A DNA stretch of 64,000 nt from Treponema bryantii (GTDB taxonomy: Bacteria; Spirochaetota; Spirochaetia; Treponematales; Treponemataceae), in NCBI RefSeq assembly GCF_900111035.1, contig NZ_FOFU01000003.1, positions 310,001-374,000 on the forward strand. Direction: 5' to 3'. A model generated the notes under the pieces. That model had not been told where the DNA came from. It worked only from the letters and a program-made list of their open reading frames with translations, and did no database searches. The position numbers and the translations under genes are program-made. Shown piece by piece: positions 43,644 through 52,145 of this stretch; within the stretch, counting starts at the first letter, position 1; each line of letters starts with the position of its first letter.

Positions 43644-44509
43644 AAAAGAATATCTTATTATTATTTTTAGTGATTAAAACATTTGTTATTTATGGAGAAA
43701 ACTTTTCTCTATTTGGAAATTATTTTCCAAATCTATATAGTACAATTGATGTTTTAAATATTAATGACACATCTATTACTTTAAATTATGAAGTCGACAT
43801 AGACAAAAAAAATATCGGGTACAAATTAATAAATAAAGATGGAATATTGTTTTTCAAATTATCTGAAAAAATGCCGAAGAATTTTCATGAAGAATATTAT
43901 TATGATAAACAAGACCTGATAACAAATGATGAAATATTAATTTTGGCAGGAAAAGAAATATCTAAAAAGGATAATATTCTTATGTTTGCTACAACAACTG
44001 GATTTGAAGGTGTTTATCCATTTATATTTCCAATGTTTCATTTTGAGGTAGGGCGCTCTTATTCAGATTGTTCATCCTTCTTAAAAGAAAAAACTAAAGA
44101 ATATCCTGTAGAAAATTTGGATAAGTATTATGTGGATAGTCCTTGGGTTGAAGGAGTAAAAGGAGATGGAATAGGAGAAGGTTTTACAATTAAAAGTAAA
44201 AGCGTTTATCCTTATTTGCTAATAATGAATGGATATATTTCGTACAGAAAACCTTATCTTTATAAACAAAATAACCGTATAAAGAAAATTAAAGTAACAG
44301 GAGTAAAGTCAGGAAAAACAGCAATCTTAGATGTTTTGGATACTCCCCATCCTCAAACAGTAGATATTTCCTTTATAACGGAACAGGAAGATATTCGTGT
44401 AGAAATTGCAGATGTTTATAGGGGAACAAAATATGATGATACATGCCTTCAATTTTGTGTAACATATCAAAATAAAGTCATCCCCTACGAAAACTCCATC
44501 GGAGACTAA
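43640..44509 (+). CDS. Periplasmic protein with NADase-type glycan-binding domain; candidate immunity partner of the RHS tip
   Basis: 289 residues, start overlapping the RHS stop (ATGA); a start at 43631 is possible but less likely. Signal peptide (about 1-20). The C-terminal about 130 residues read SPWVEGVKGDGIGEGFTIK, LLIMNGYISYRKPYLYKQN, NRIKKIKVTG and DIRVEIADVYRGTKYDDTC, the pattern of the NADase-type glycan-binding (discoidin-like) domain, without the NADase itself. Position behind the toxin-like tip suggests immunity or a surface-binding partner. Lower GC and Phe/Tyr/Ile/Asn-rich, like the RHS tip. Confidence 0.65.
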   Translation: MKKNILLLFLVIKTFVIYGENFSLFGNYFPNLYSTIDVLNINDTSITLNYEVDIDKKNIGYKLINKDGILFFKLSEKMPKNFHEEYYYDKQDLITNDEILILAGKEISKKDNILMFATTTGFEGVYPFIFPMFHFEVGRSYSDCSSFLKEKTKEYPVENLDKYYVDSPWVEGVKGDGIGEGFTIKSKSVYPYLLIMNGYISYRKPYLYKQNNRIKKIKVTGVKSGKTAILDVLDTPHPQTVDISFITEQEDIRVEIADVYRGTKYDDTCLQFCVTYQNKVIPYENSIGD

Positions 44510-44545
44510 AAAAAAGGCCGTCTCACAAAATATGAGCCGGCCATT
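44507..44545. terminator. Bidirectional terminator after the secretion/RHS operon
   Basis: GGCCG-T-CTCA (44516-44525) pairs with TGAG-C-CGGCC (44533-44542), with an A run to the left and T residues to the right. It ends both the plus-strand operon and the minus-strand GTPase gene. Confidence 0.75.
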
Positions 44546-44567
44546 TTCACAAAACTCTGCTAAGCGC

Positions 44568-45815
44568 TTAGTCCAGACAAGCATCGAGATTCTTAGAAAT
44601 CTCTTCCTTGTCCAGGTGGCGTCCGATGATTACCATCTTGATCATGCGGTCGCCGACTTTTTCGTCCCAGTCTTTTTTCATTTCTGGTTCTTCGGCGAGA
44701 ACTTTCTGCTGTTCTGCAGGAGGGCATGAAGCAAGCCAGTTTCCTGAGTAGCCTGCCTGAATCTGGCGGCCTGAAGTTTCAAGAACATATGCCATGTCAT
44801 CTTCATCGCTGAACCAGATAACACCCTTTGAACGGATAATGTTGCGTGGCCACTTAGAAGCAAACTCATCAAGCTTTACGCGGTTGAACGGACGGCGGCG
44901 GTAGTAAACAAATGAGCCGATTCCGTACTCGTCTTCGCTTTCACCTTCGTGCTTGTGTTCGTGGTGATGATGGTGTCCATGGTGGTCATGTCCTTCGTGG
45001 TCGTGATCATCGTCGTCATCGTCATGGTGATGATGCTCGCCCTCTTCGTGATGCTCATGGTGTTCATGTTCGTGCTCGTCATGATCATCATCGTCATCAT
45101 CTTCTTCGTGTGCATCGTGCTCTTCGAGAGCCTTAACCCATCCGGCACTTGCATAAACTGTTTCAAAATCAAAGCGGTCTGTTCCAATAATTTCTTCTAC
45201 AGGAACATCACAGCGTGTAGTTTCAATAACCTTTACAGTTGGCTGAATCTTGTTGATTACAGCACGAACCATCTTCATCTGCTCGTCTGTAACAAGGTCA
45301 CGTTTGTTTACGATGAGGGTAGAGCAGAATTCAATCTGCTGAATCAAAAGTGATTCGATATCTTCTTCATCAATACCTTCTTTCAGAAGAGCCTTTCCTT
45401 CATCAAACTCTTCTACAAGGCGGCTTGCATCTACTACGCCAACAACGTTATCAAGTTTACCGATTTCAATAGTTTCGATAGCCTGTGCAATTGGCATTGG
45501 TTCACAAACACCACTTGCTTCAATCATAATGTAGTCGAATTTTCCGGTTTTCATCAGGTTTTCAATCTGATTTACCATGTCACTCTTGAGAGTACAGCAG
45601 ATACAACCGTTAGTAAGTGGAACAAGACTGCTTGAATCTTCGATTTTTGCTTCTTTTGAAATAAGGCGTTCATCAACATTTACTTCGCCAATATCATTTA
45701 CAATTACTGCTACTTTGTAACCCTTCTGATTAGTAAGAACACGGTTAAGCAGGGTTGTTTTTCCCGCTCCAAGATAACCGCACAAAAGTGTAATAGGAAT
45801 CTTTTTATTAGACAT
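44568..45815 (-). CDS. G3E (CobW/YjiA/ZNG1-type) GTPase with His/Asp-rich metal-binding stretch
   Basis: 415 residues. P-loop GYLGAGKTTLLN (13-24), metal-binding CICC (71-74, the conserved CxCC of zinc-chaperone members), EASGVCEP, and NKRD (G4). An internal stretch of about 65 residues (about 258-320) is almost purely His, Asp and Glu, likely a metal reservoir, followed by a CobW C-terminal domain (YRRRPFNRVKLDEF). Family members deliver Zn2+ or Co2+ to target enzymes. No Zur box was seen. ATG 45815 gives the correct N-terminus; AGGAG lies 12 bp upstream. Confidence 0.88.
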   Translation of the reverse strand: MSNKKIPITLLCGYLGAGKTTLLNRVLTNQKGYKVAVIVNDIGEVNVDERLISKEAKIEDSSSLVPLTNGCICCTLKSDMVNQIENLMKTGKFDYIMIEASGVCEPMPIAQAIETIEIGKLDNVVGVVDASRLVEEFDEGKALLKEGIDEEDIESLLIQQIEFCSTLIVNKRDLVTDEQMKMVRAVINKIQPTVKVIETTRCDVPVEEIIGTDRFDFETVYASAGWVKALEEHDAHEEDDDDDDHDEHEHEHHEHHEEGEHHHHDDDDDDHDHEGHDHHGHHHHHEHKHEGESEDEYGIGSFVYYRRRPFNRVKLDEFASKWPRNIIRSKGVIWFSDEDDMAYVLETSGRQIQAGYSGNWLASCPPAEQQKVLAEEPEMKKDWDEKVGDRMIKMVIIGRHLDKEEISKNLDACLD

Positions 45816-45852
45816 AGTGGTTTTATACTCCTTAATAAAACCGATAAACGGA

Positions 45853-45888
45853 CATGACAAGGCTTTAAGCGAAGCGTGCCTTGTCGTG
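45853..45888. repeat. Inverted repeat in the leader of the G3E GTPase gene
   Basis: CATGACAAGGC (45853-45863) and GCCTTGTCGTG (45878-45888), 11-bp arms with one mismatch; the loop holds AAGCGAAGC. It lies 38 bp upstream of the GTPase start in a 175-bp divergent gap. Could be a leader hairpin or a REP-like unit; not a Zur palindrome. Confidence 0.5.
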
Positions 45889-45974
45889 GACGTATTACAC
45901 GGCTTTATATATAAAATATAATAAAAAAAAGACAGAAAGTACATAAAATTTCCTATATTCCAAAAAAGAATCTG

Positions 45975-45983
45975 TGTTATAAT
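45975..45983 (+). promoter_or_regulatory. Extended -10 promoter of the GGDEF gene, leaderless
   Basis: TGT-TATAAT: extended -10 with a perfect TATAAT (45978-45983). The ATG at 45991 starts 7 bp further on. No -35 match and no ribosome binding site. Confidence 0.65.
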
Positions 45984-45990
45984 TTATGTA

Positions 45991-47955
45991 ATGAAGAGAA
46001 AGCGAATAGGTCTTATTACAATCTCGCCGGAAACTGAATATCCGAGCCGTGTTATGAGCGGTGTTTTTTCTCAATGTAAAAAATATGGTTACGATGTTGT
46101 TGTTATTTCTTCGCTCGTTTCTGTCTGCAATTATTACAAAGACTACCTTCATGGCGAATTGAATATATATAATCTTATAAATTTTGATTTATTTGACGGG
46201 TTTATCATTACGCCTGTTCCAATGACAGAAGATCATAATGTCTTTCTATATAATACACTTCTTGAACAGTTTAAAAATTGCCCTAAACCTGTAGTTTCTC
46301 TTGATAAGGAATTTGGTGATTTTCCTGTTATTTATACAGATGATAAAACTCCTTTCAAGCGGATAACTGAGCATCTTATCAAAAAGCATAACTGCCGTCG
46401 GTTTGATATTCTGAGTGGTCCAGATGATTCTCAGCTTACAACTATGCGTCTGGACGGAATTTTAGAAGTACTTTCTGAAAATAATATTACTGTAGACAGG
46501 AACCGAATTTTCCGTGGAGATTACTGGTATCTTGGTGGTGAGCGACTTGCTAACCGTTATATTTCCGGAGAACTTGATCTTCCAGAAGCTGTAATTTGTC
46601 TTTCTGATCATATGGCACTGGGACTTATAAATCGTCTTCAAAAGAATAATATAAGAGTTCCAGAGGATGTTATTATTACCGGATTTGGCGCTGTACGTGA
46701 AGCTGCTGTTAATACGCCGCCGCTTACTTCCTTTGTCCCAAGTCATGCTAAGGCCGGTGCAGAAGCAGTTGATTATCTGCGTTCAAAAATAGATCCTGCT
46801 GCTTCCATTGACGAAAGAATAGATACTTCTGATATAGAACTTAAGCTCGGTGCTTCCTGTGGTTGTGAAGAAGATTTTTCTTATACACGGGCTTATTTCA
46901 AAAATGAATACTCCGGCACCAAATATAATTACGATGACAATTCCATTTGGGATAACATCAATATGACCATGCTTCAGGAAAGCTACATGGCAGAAAATCT
47001 TACAGGTGCAGAAACTCCTCAAATCTGTCTTGGAAAAATATATGAAACAAAATATCTGCTAAAGCCGTATAAGCGTTTTTATCTTTGTCTGAATGAAAAC
47101 TGGCTTAATACAGATGCTGATATTTTTGATGGCTATAGTGACAGAATGCTTCTTGCAATTTCAGCACATAATAATTCAAAGCATCATGGCTGGGAACATC
47201 ATGTATTTTTTGGAGATGGCAGGGAACGTTATTTTTCAAAGAAAGAAATGCTTCCGGCACTTATAGAAAATCGAAATGATATTTTTAAGGAACCGCAGGT
47301 TTATTATTTTGCTCCTATTCATTTTGGAAAGGTGTGCCTTGGTTATGCAGTAGTTCAAAATGATTTAGGTAATCCTGGTCAAATTGGCGAAGTATTTAGA
47401 AATTATCTTCGTAACATAAATAATGCACTGGAAATGAGCCGCACAAAATACCGTTCAACCTATCTTGCAGAACATGATGCAATGACAGGTCTTAAAAATC
47501 GCCGCGGTATGGAATTTGCGCTTTTAACAAAAATCAAAAATGCAGATGAAAATGCAAGTATTTTTGCAATTATGATTGATATGGATGGCCTGAAAAAACG
47601 TAATGATAAATACGGCCATTCAGAAGGCGATAACGGAATTATGACTGTTGCTAAAGCTGTTCTCAGTATAACAGATGAAAATGAAATCTGTGTGCGTGGC
47701 GGTGGTGACGAGTTTATGATTCTTGGAGTAGGTGATTATACAGACCTTCAGTTGAGGGAAAAACTTTCTCGTTTCAGAGGTTATCTTGAATCAGCAAATG
47801 AAACAATGTCTATTCCTGTTGAAGCAAGTATAGGTTATAGCATTCAAAAACTTGATAAAAATGAAGGTTATCAGGTGGTACTTGATAAAGCTGACGAAAA
47901 GATGTATGAAGACAAGCGGATAAAAAAATCTGATTCAAGAAAGGCAAAACAATGA
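45991..47955 (+). CDS. Diguanylate cyclase with N-terminal LacI-type ligand-binding domain
   Basis: 654 residues. Residues about 5-290 form a periplasmic-binding-protein-like domain of the LacI type (GLITISPETEYPSRVMSGV, ICLSDHMALGLINRLQ, VIITGFGAVREAAVNTPPLTSF) but with no HTH before it and no signal peptide, so it senses a ligand in the cytoplasm. A linker domain follows (about 330-480; GAF-like). The C-terminal GGDEF domain has HDAMTGLKNRRG, MIDMDGLKKRNDKYGH and the intact GGGDEF active site (about 569-574), making c-di-GMP. No RxxD I-site at the usual place. Overlaps the kinase gene by ATGA. Confidence 0.9.
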   Translation: MKRKRIGLITISPETEYPSRVMSGVFSQCKKYGYDVVVISSLVSVCNYYKDYLHGELNIYNLINFDLFDGFIITPVPMTEDHNVFLYNTLLEQFKNCPKPVVSLDKEFGDFPVIYTDDKTPFKRITEHLIKKHNCRRFDILSGPDDSQLTTMRLDGILEVLSENNITVDRNRIFRGDYWYLGGERLANRYISGELDLPEAVICLSDHMALGLINRLQKNNIRVPEDVIITGFGAVREAAVNTPPLTSFVPSHAKAGAEAVDYLRSKIDPAASIDERIDTSDIELKLGASCGCEEDFSYTRAYFKNEYSGTKYNYDDNSIWDNINMTMLQESYMAENLTGAETPQICLGKIYETKYLLKPYKRFYLCLNENWLNTDADIFDGYSDRMLLAISAHNNSKHHGWEHHVFFGDGRERYFSKKEMLPALIENRNDIFKEPQVYYFAPIHFGKVCLGYAVVQNDLGNPGQIGEVFRNYLRNINNALEMSRTKYRSTYLAEHDAMTGLKNRRGMEFALLTKIKNADENASIFAIMIDMDGLKKRNDKYGHSEGDNGIMTVAKAVLSITDENEICVRGGGDEFMILGVGDYTDLQLREKLSRFRGYLESANETMSIPVEASIGYSIQKLDKNEGYQVVLDKADEKMYEDKRIKKSDSRKAKQ

Positions 47956-48797
47956 AACGTATAATCACCGTTCAGGATATTTCCTGCGTAGGAAAGTGTT
48001 CGCTTACAGTTGCACTTCCAGTAATTTCTGCTATGGGCGTAGAAGCGTGCGTGCTTCCTACGGCTGTTCTTTCAACTCATACTGCCTTTAAAGGCTTTAC
48101 CTTCCATGACCTCACCAGTGATATCAGTGCAATTACTTCACACTGGAAGCAGGAAAAAATAAGTTTTGATGCAATTTACACCGGTTATCTGGGCTCCTTT
48201 GAACAGATTGATCTGATGTATGATCTCATAAAAGATTTCGGTGGCGGCAGCACTCACGTAATTGTAGATCCATGTATGGGGGATAACGGTTCTCTTTATT
48301 CTGGTTTTACTCAGGATTTCGCTGCGGCTATGGCAAAACTTTGTTCTAAAGCAGAAGTAATAGTTCCGAATTTAACAGAAGCAAGTTATATGCTTGGTAT
48401 TCCGTATGTTGAAAACGGATATACTAAAGAATATATAGAAGATTTAGTAAAAAAACTGGCAGAACTTGGAACCCGCAAAGTGGTTTTAAAAGGTGTTTCT
48501 TTTGATGATAAGAAACTCGGTATTGTAAGCTATGATTCCGAGACTGAAAAAATAAACTGGTATTTCCACGAAAAAATGCCGCAGAGTTTTCATGGAACAG
48601 GAGATATTTTTGCAAGCGTTCTGACAGGAGCAATTGTCCGCGGACTGTCTTTGGACAAAGCCTGCCGCCTTGCAGCAGACTTTGTCGTTGAAGCAATCAA
48701 AGCCACCCTCAGCCATAAAGATTATAACTGGTACGGTGTTGACTTTGAATCTGCTATTCCTTTTCTTATTTCGCAGCTTTCTGATAGCTGGCTCTGA
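47952..48797 (+). CDS. Pyridoxal/pyridoxamine kinase (PdxK/PdxY type)
   Basis: 281 residues of the ribokinase fold: VQDISCVGKCSLTVALPVISAMG, YTGYLGS, IVDPCMGDNG, VPNLTEASYMLG, and the anion-hole/catalytic FHGTGDIFASVLTGA. Phosphorylates pyridoxal or pyridoxamine with ATP to salvage vitamin B6. It is translated together with the c-di-GMP synthase just upstream. Its 3' end overlaps the convergent gene by 32 bp. Confidence 0.88.
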   Translation: MKRIITVQDISCVGKCSLTVALPVISAMGVEACVLPTAVLSTHTAFKGFTFHDLTSDISAITSHWKQEKISFDAIYTGYLGSFEQIDLMYDLIKDFGGGSTHVIVDPCMGDNGSLYSGFTQDFAAAMAKLCSKAEVIVPNLTEASYMLGIPYVENGYTKEYIEDLVKKLAELGTRKVVLKGVSFDDKKLGIVSYDSETEKINWYFHEKMPQSFHGTGDIFASVLTGAIVRGLSLDKACRLAADFVVEAIKATLSHKDYNWYGVDFESAIPFLISQLSDSWL

Positions 48798-50727
48798 TTC
48801 CGTCGGCAAACAGTTTGTTCTGATCTTTGCGTTCTGGAACTGAGAACTGTGGTTTTCCATCTGCATCTGAGACACGCCAGATGTGCATAGGCTCTGTTGC
48901 ATAAGCAGGGCTTCCAGGATTATTGATCCACCAGTCAAGAACAGCTACAAAACACAGAGTATACTTCAAAAGGTTTGCATTGTTTGCTGTAGTATTTGCA
49001 GTTTTATTCTGTGCACCAAGCAGAACATCAAGACGTTTAGAAACTTCATTTGGTATATCAAACTTGTAGTGTTCCCAAGGATTTTCAATGAGGGAACAGG
49101 TTGCTTTTGTAGCAGCTTTCTGATCACATTCATTGATTACAAGAGTAAGGAACTTACGCGCATAATCTGTTCTGTGGAAAAGCGGACGATATTTGCTTTC
49201 ATCAGTTGGATGTTCAAGCAGAAGCTGTTCAAACTTAAAGTTCGGCATATAGTGATAAGTAGTCTGCCAGAGAAGAGAAGTAATCATCTTCTTACCGATA
49301 TGAGATTTATCAAAATCCGGCTGAGAGTAAACTGAATTTACAAGGTCACAGAGTGGTTCGCAGTAAAGCTGTTCAAATGTGTCTTCACGGTAAGCAGACC
49401 AGTCATCCATAATTGCCGTAATAGTGTCGGCGCCTTTTTTCTGTTCGCCAGGTTCTGTAAAAGTAATGTTACGACATCCCTGGAAACAATCTTCGATAAT
49501 ATGCTGAAGTACACAGATTACCTGAATAGGGTTTTCCGGTGACAGAATATTAAAGCCATCCTTAAAATGGAAGAGAGGCTGGAAGTATGGATACATATCA
49601 GGATGTTCATCAAGTCTGTCAAAACCTGCATCCGGGAACATCTGATTCAAGAGTTTAAGACCTGTGATTACTGTTGAATCTTTAATTCCTTTTTCTGGAG
49701 GTGCTACCTTAGGTTTCTTTTCTTCTGGTGCAGGCTCTTTTGGTTTTTCCGGGAGCAGAAGATCAAACTTATGAAGTCCTACAAATTTTAGAATTTCTCC
49801 AACCTTTGCATTAAAGAAGGTCGGGTATGATTCATAAGTATCTGAACACATGCGCATCAAAAGAGGGTAGAGCTTTTTGATTACTTCAGTTTCGATATAA
49901 AGCCATTCTGTAATAGCCTGTTTTGCATATTGAGAAAGCTTGTCCTTTGGAGAATCCGGATAAGCTGCTTCATCAGAATAAATCTCTTTAATCAGTTTTG
50001 GAATTTTTGTATTTCCATAATAGTAAACAGTGATGAGTGGTTTATAAATTGCACGGATAAGAGGAATTAAATCTGCAACAAGAAGTGGCTCATTTATTCC
50101 CTGAAGATTTATGTATTCAACCTTGATTGGCTGCATAGCCCAGCCGGCAACATTTCTCAGAAACTTAAATTTAGATTCTGTTCCGCTGGCAATTTTTCCT
50201 TTATAAGTAGAAGGTGCAATCTGAATCAGAGTTTTGATTACAGTGATAAAGCCTTCCATATGTTCTGTTGCCTGTTTTATGGTATAGGTATAAAAATCAG
50301 GAACAATTTTTTCCATTCCGTTTTTCTGAAATGAACGGATGAAATTAAACATTCCATAGTTAGGCTTGATTTTATATTCAGCAGACATCATCAGTTTGTC
50401 CATGATGGTTGCTGCTTTTTTAGAAATTACAGGAAGATCTTCTTTTCTTCGTCTGCCAGTAGGCATTCCTGACATTCCGCCGGATCCACCGCCTGCAGAA
50501 GAGCCTGAACTTCCGGAACCGCCTCCAGTAGTCTGACGCATAATTCTTCCGGCTTTATTTCCTGAGCTGCTGCTGCCTGAACTTGATGAGCGTTCATAAA
50601 GCACCTGACCGCCAAGTTTCTTTGCCATAGCAGCTGCATCTTTATCGCTGATTTCGCCAATGTTCTTTCTAGTTTTGTCCAGAGTACCCGGAGCCCAGTC
50701 CGCAGTTCCGTTGATTTTCTCAGCCAT
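48766..50727 (-). CDS. 653-residue protein with Ser/Gly linker, unknown function
   Basis: No recognised domain. A short N-terminal part (about 1-45) is joined by a Ser/Gly-rich linker (about 46-90) and a basic patch (GRRRKE) to a long, mostly helical body; a second Pro/Glu/Lys linker (KEPAPEEKKPKVAPPEK) is near 340. No signal peptide or membrane segment, so cytoplasmic. GGAGGATATAT is a strong ribosome site. Lies 23 bp behind the DUF2804-like gene on the same strand, so co-transcribed. Similar in style to the 633-residue gene at 19311, but I see no clear sequence relation. Confidence 0.65.
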   Translation of the reverse strand: MAEKINGTADWAPGTLDKTRKNIGEISDKDAAAMAKKLGGQVLYERSSSSGSSSSGNKAGRIMRQTTGGGSGSSGSSAGGGSGGMSGMPTGRRRKEDLPVISKKAATIMDKLMMSAEYKIKPNYGMFNFIRSFQKNGMEKIVPDFYTYTIKQATEHMEGFITVIKTLIQIAPSTYKGKIASGTESKFKFLRNVAGWAMQPIKVEYINLQGINEPLLVADLIPLIRAIYKPLITVYYYGNTKIPKLIKEIYSDEAAYPDSPKDKLSQYAKQAITEWLYIETEVIKKLYPLLMRMCSDTYESYPTFFNAKVGEILKFVGLHKFDLLLPEKPKEPAPEEKKPKVAPPEKGIKDSTVITGLKLLNQMFPDAGFDRLDEHPDMYPYFQPLFHFKDGFNILSPENPIQVICVLQHIIEDCFQGCRNITFTEPGEQKKGADTITAIMDDWSAYREDTFEQLYCEPLCDLVNSVYSQPDFDKSHIGKKMITSLLWQTTYHYMPNFKFEQLLLEHPTDESKYRPLFHRTDYARKFLTLVINECDQKAATKATCSLIENPWEHYKFDIPNEVSKRLDVLLGAQNKTANTTANNANLLKYTLCFVAVLDWWINNPGSPAYATEPMHIWRVSDADGKPQFSVPERKDQNKLFADGIRASYQKAAK

Positions 50728-50750
50728 ATATATCCTCCAGAAGAATTCGT

Positions 50751-51827
50751 CTAAAGCCTGAGCATTCCTTTATGAAGCAGGCCTGGAAAGTTTTTAAGAG
50801 TTATTTTTTCGCCATCAGAAGTTAATAATACACCTTCAAAGGTTCCGTACATAGTGTAATAATTTGTTCTTAAAGCAATAAGATTCAGAGTTCTTGAATT
50901 TACAGAAAGTGGAGTAAAAGTTAAATCTATCATGCTTTCTGTATCCTGAATAATCCAGTTTTTATCGATTCCAAAAGGATGGGTCATATAAACTGGTGGC
51001 AGTGCAGTCTGCTTTCCATCAACAACAAGAACATTACTGTTATAAGAATCTGAAGCAGCAGCATCCATATTTGAAGTATTTAGATAAAAAACAATGTTTT
51101 TACCCTTTAAATTACCAATTCCATACGCTGTGGAATTTTTTGAATGAAATTTGAAATAGGTACGATTCAGAATCATCATACCAAGTCCCTGTGAATCCTG
51201 TGAAGCTTCTCCGTTGATTGCAATATGTCCCATAGTTTTCATGGAAGAGAACCAGGTTGCACTGCAGCGTGATGAAGCCGGAGAAGGGCAGACAAAAAGT
51301 GCATCTGTATGCATATCATCCTGAATAGGAGAATAAACATAGCCTTCTGCATCTGGGCGTGCATTGTCTCCTTTTACCTTAAAGGTGAGTGCGTGATGTT
51401 TGTGCTGGCGTCCCCAGGAAATCTTTATAAATCTTGCCTTTCTGTAGCAGGCGCAGATTCCTCTGGTGGTAAGCACCGGTACAAAACGACGGCGCGGAGA
51501 CATGATTGTATGATATACATATTTTTTGCCGGTTTCTTTATTCCAGAAGATTATTTCGCCAAGGCCGAGCATTTTAAAATCATAAAACTGACAAAGCCCT
51601 ATAAAATCCTTAAGCGAAAAAATATATTCCAGCCGGCTTTTTATTCTGAGGTTAGATATTATAGAAGGAACTGGAACTCCAGCATAAGGTGCCCGCATCC
51701 CCCGTATATCAATTGCAGGAGAGACTCCATCAAAAGAGCCAAAATGCGCCTTTCCGTTCTGCACCAGTTGTTCTGGAGGTTCACAAAATTGCCGCGAATA
51801 CATTCTTCTATTATAAACTAACTTCAT
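50751..51827 (-). CDS. DUF2804-like protein
   Basis: 358 residues. Recognisable pieces are QNGKAHFGSFDG, LKDFIGLCQFYDFKMLGLGEIIFWNKETGKK, LTFTPLSVNSRTLNLIALRTNYYTMYGTFEG and GEKITLKNFPGLLHKGMLRL, which follow the order of the DUF2804 family (beta-sandwich, lipocalin-like; function unknown). An open frame continues upstream to 52037 but would run through the resolvase gene; ATG 51827 is 39 bp from the divergent resolvase start. Confidence 0.6.
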   Translation of the reverse strand: MKLVYNRRMYSRQFCEPPEQLVQNGKAHFGSFDGVSPAIDIRGMRAPYAGVPVPSIISNLRIKSRLEYIFSLKDFIGLCQFYDFKMLGLGEIIFWNKETGKKYVYHTIMSPRRRFVPVLTTRGICACYRKARFIKISWGRQHKHHALTFKVKGDNARPDAEGYVYSPIQDDMHTDALFVCPSPASSRCSATWFSSMKTMGHIAINGEASQDSQGLGMMILNRTYFKFHSKNSTAYGIGNLKGKNIVFYLNTSNMDAAASDSYNSNVLVVDGKQTALPPVYMTHPFGIDKNWIIQDTESMIDLTFTPLSVNSRTLNLIALRTNYYTMYGTFEGVLLTSDGEKITLKNFPGLLHKGMLRL

Positions 51828-51866
51828 GGAAAATACAAATTCTGTATCTTTTCTAAGGAGACATTT

Positions 51867-52145
51867 ATGATTTATGGCTATATTCGTGTTAGCACAGACA
51901 AGCAGACTGTCGAAAATCAACGATTCGAAATCAATCGATTCATTAAGAAAAACGGCCTTCGTGTGAGTGCCTGGATTGAAGAAACAATCAGCGGAACGGT
52001 TTCTCCAAATAAACGAAATCTCGGTAAACTTATTCAAAAAACAAAGCAGGGCGACATTATTATCTGCTCTGAACTTTCAAGACTGGGCCGTCCAAAAGGT
52101 AAGCTGAATTCCAGATATAAACTGACCGGCTGTGAAGAAAAATAA
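51867..52145 (+). pseudogene. Serine resolvase/invertase with internal in-frame deletion
   Basis: 92 residues against about 190 in the intact family. The N-terminal catalytic start is intact (YGYIRVSTDKQTVENQR, R7, S9) up to SELSRLGR (68-75); the next residues PKGKLNSRYKLTG belong to the C-terminal part of such enzymes (GRPKG-type linker before the HTH). The usual helix E region between two LGR words is missing, suggesting a deletion by recombination between them, and the HTH is cut off at CEEK-stop. AAGGAG before the ATG is preserved. Confidence 0.75.

Noticed and set aside
44912-45353. Plus-strand His/Arg/Val-rich frames opposite the GTPase gene
   Set aside because: They mirror the CAT/GAT-rich metal-binding run; no ribosome site, no sensible protein.
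45853-45888. Zur or other metal-repressor operator for the G3E GTPase
   Set aside because: The dyad lies in the leader, has a GC-rich stem with a 14-base loop, and does not resemble an AT-rich Zur palindrome.
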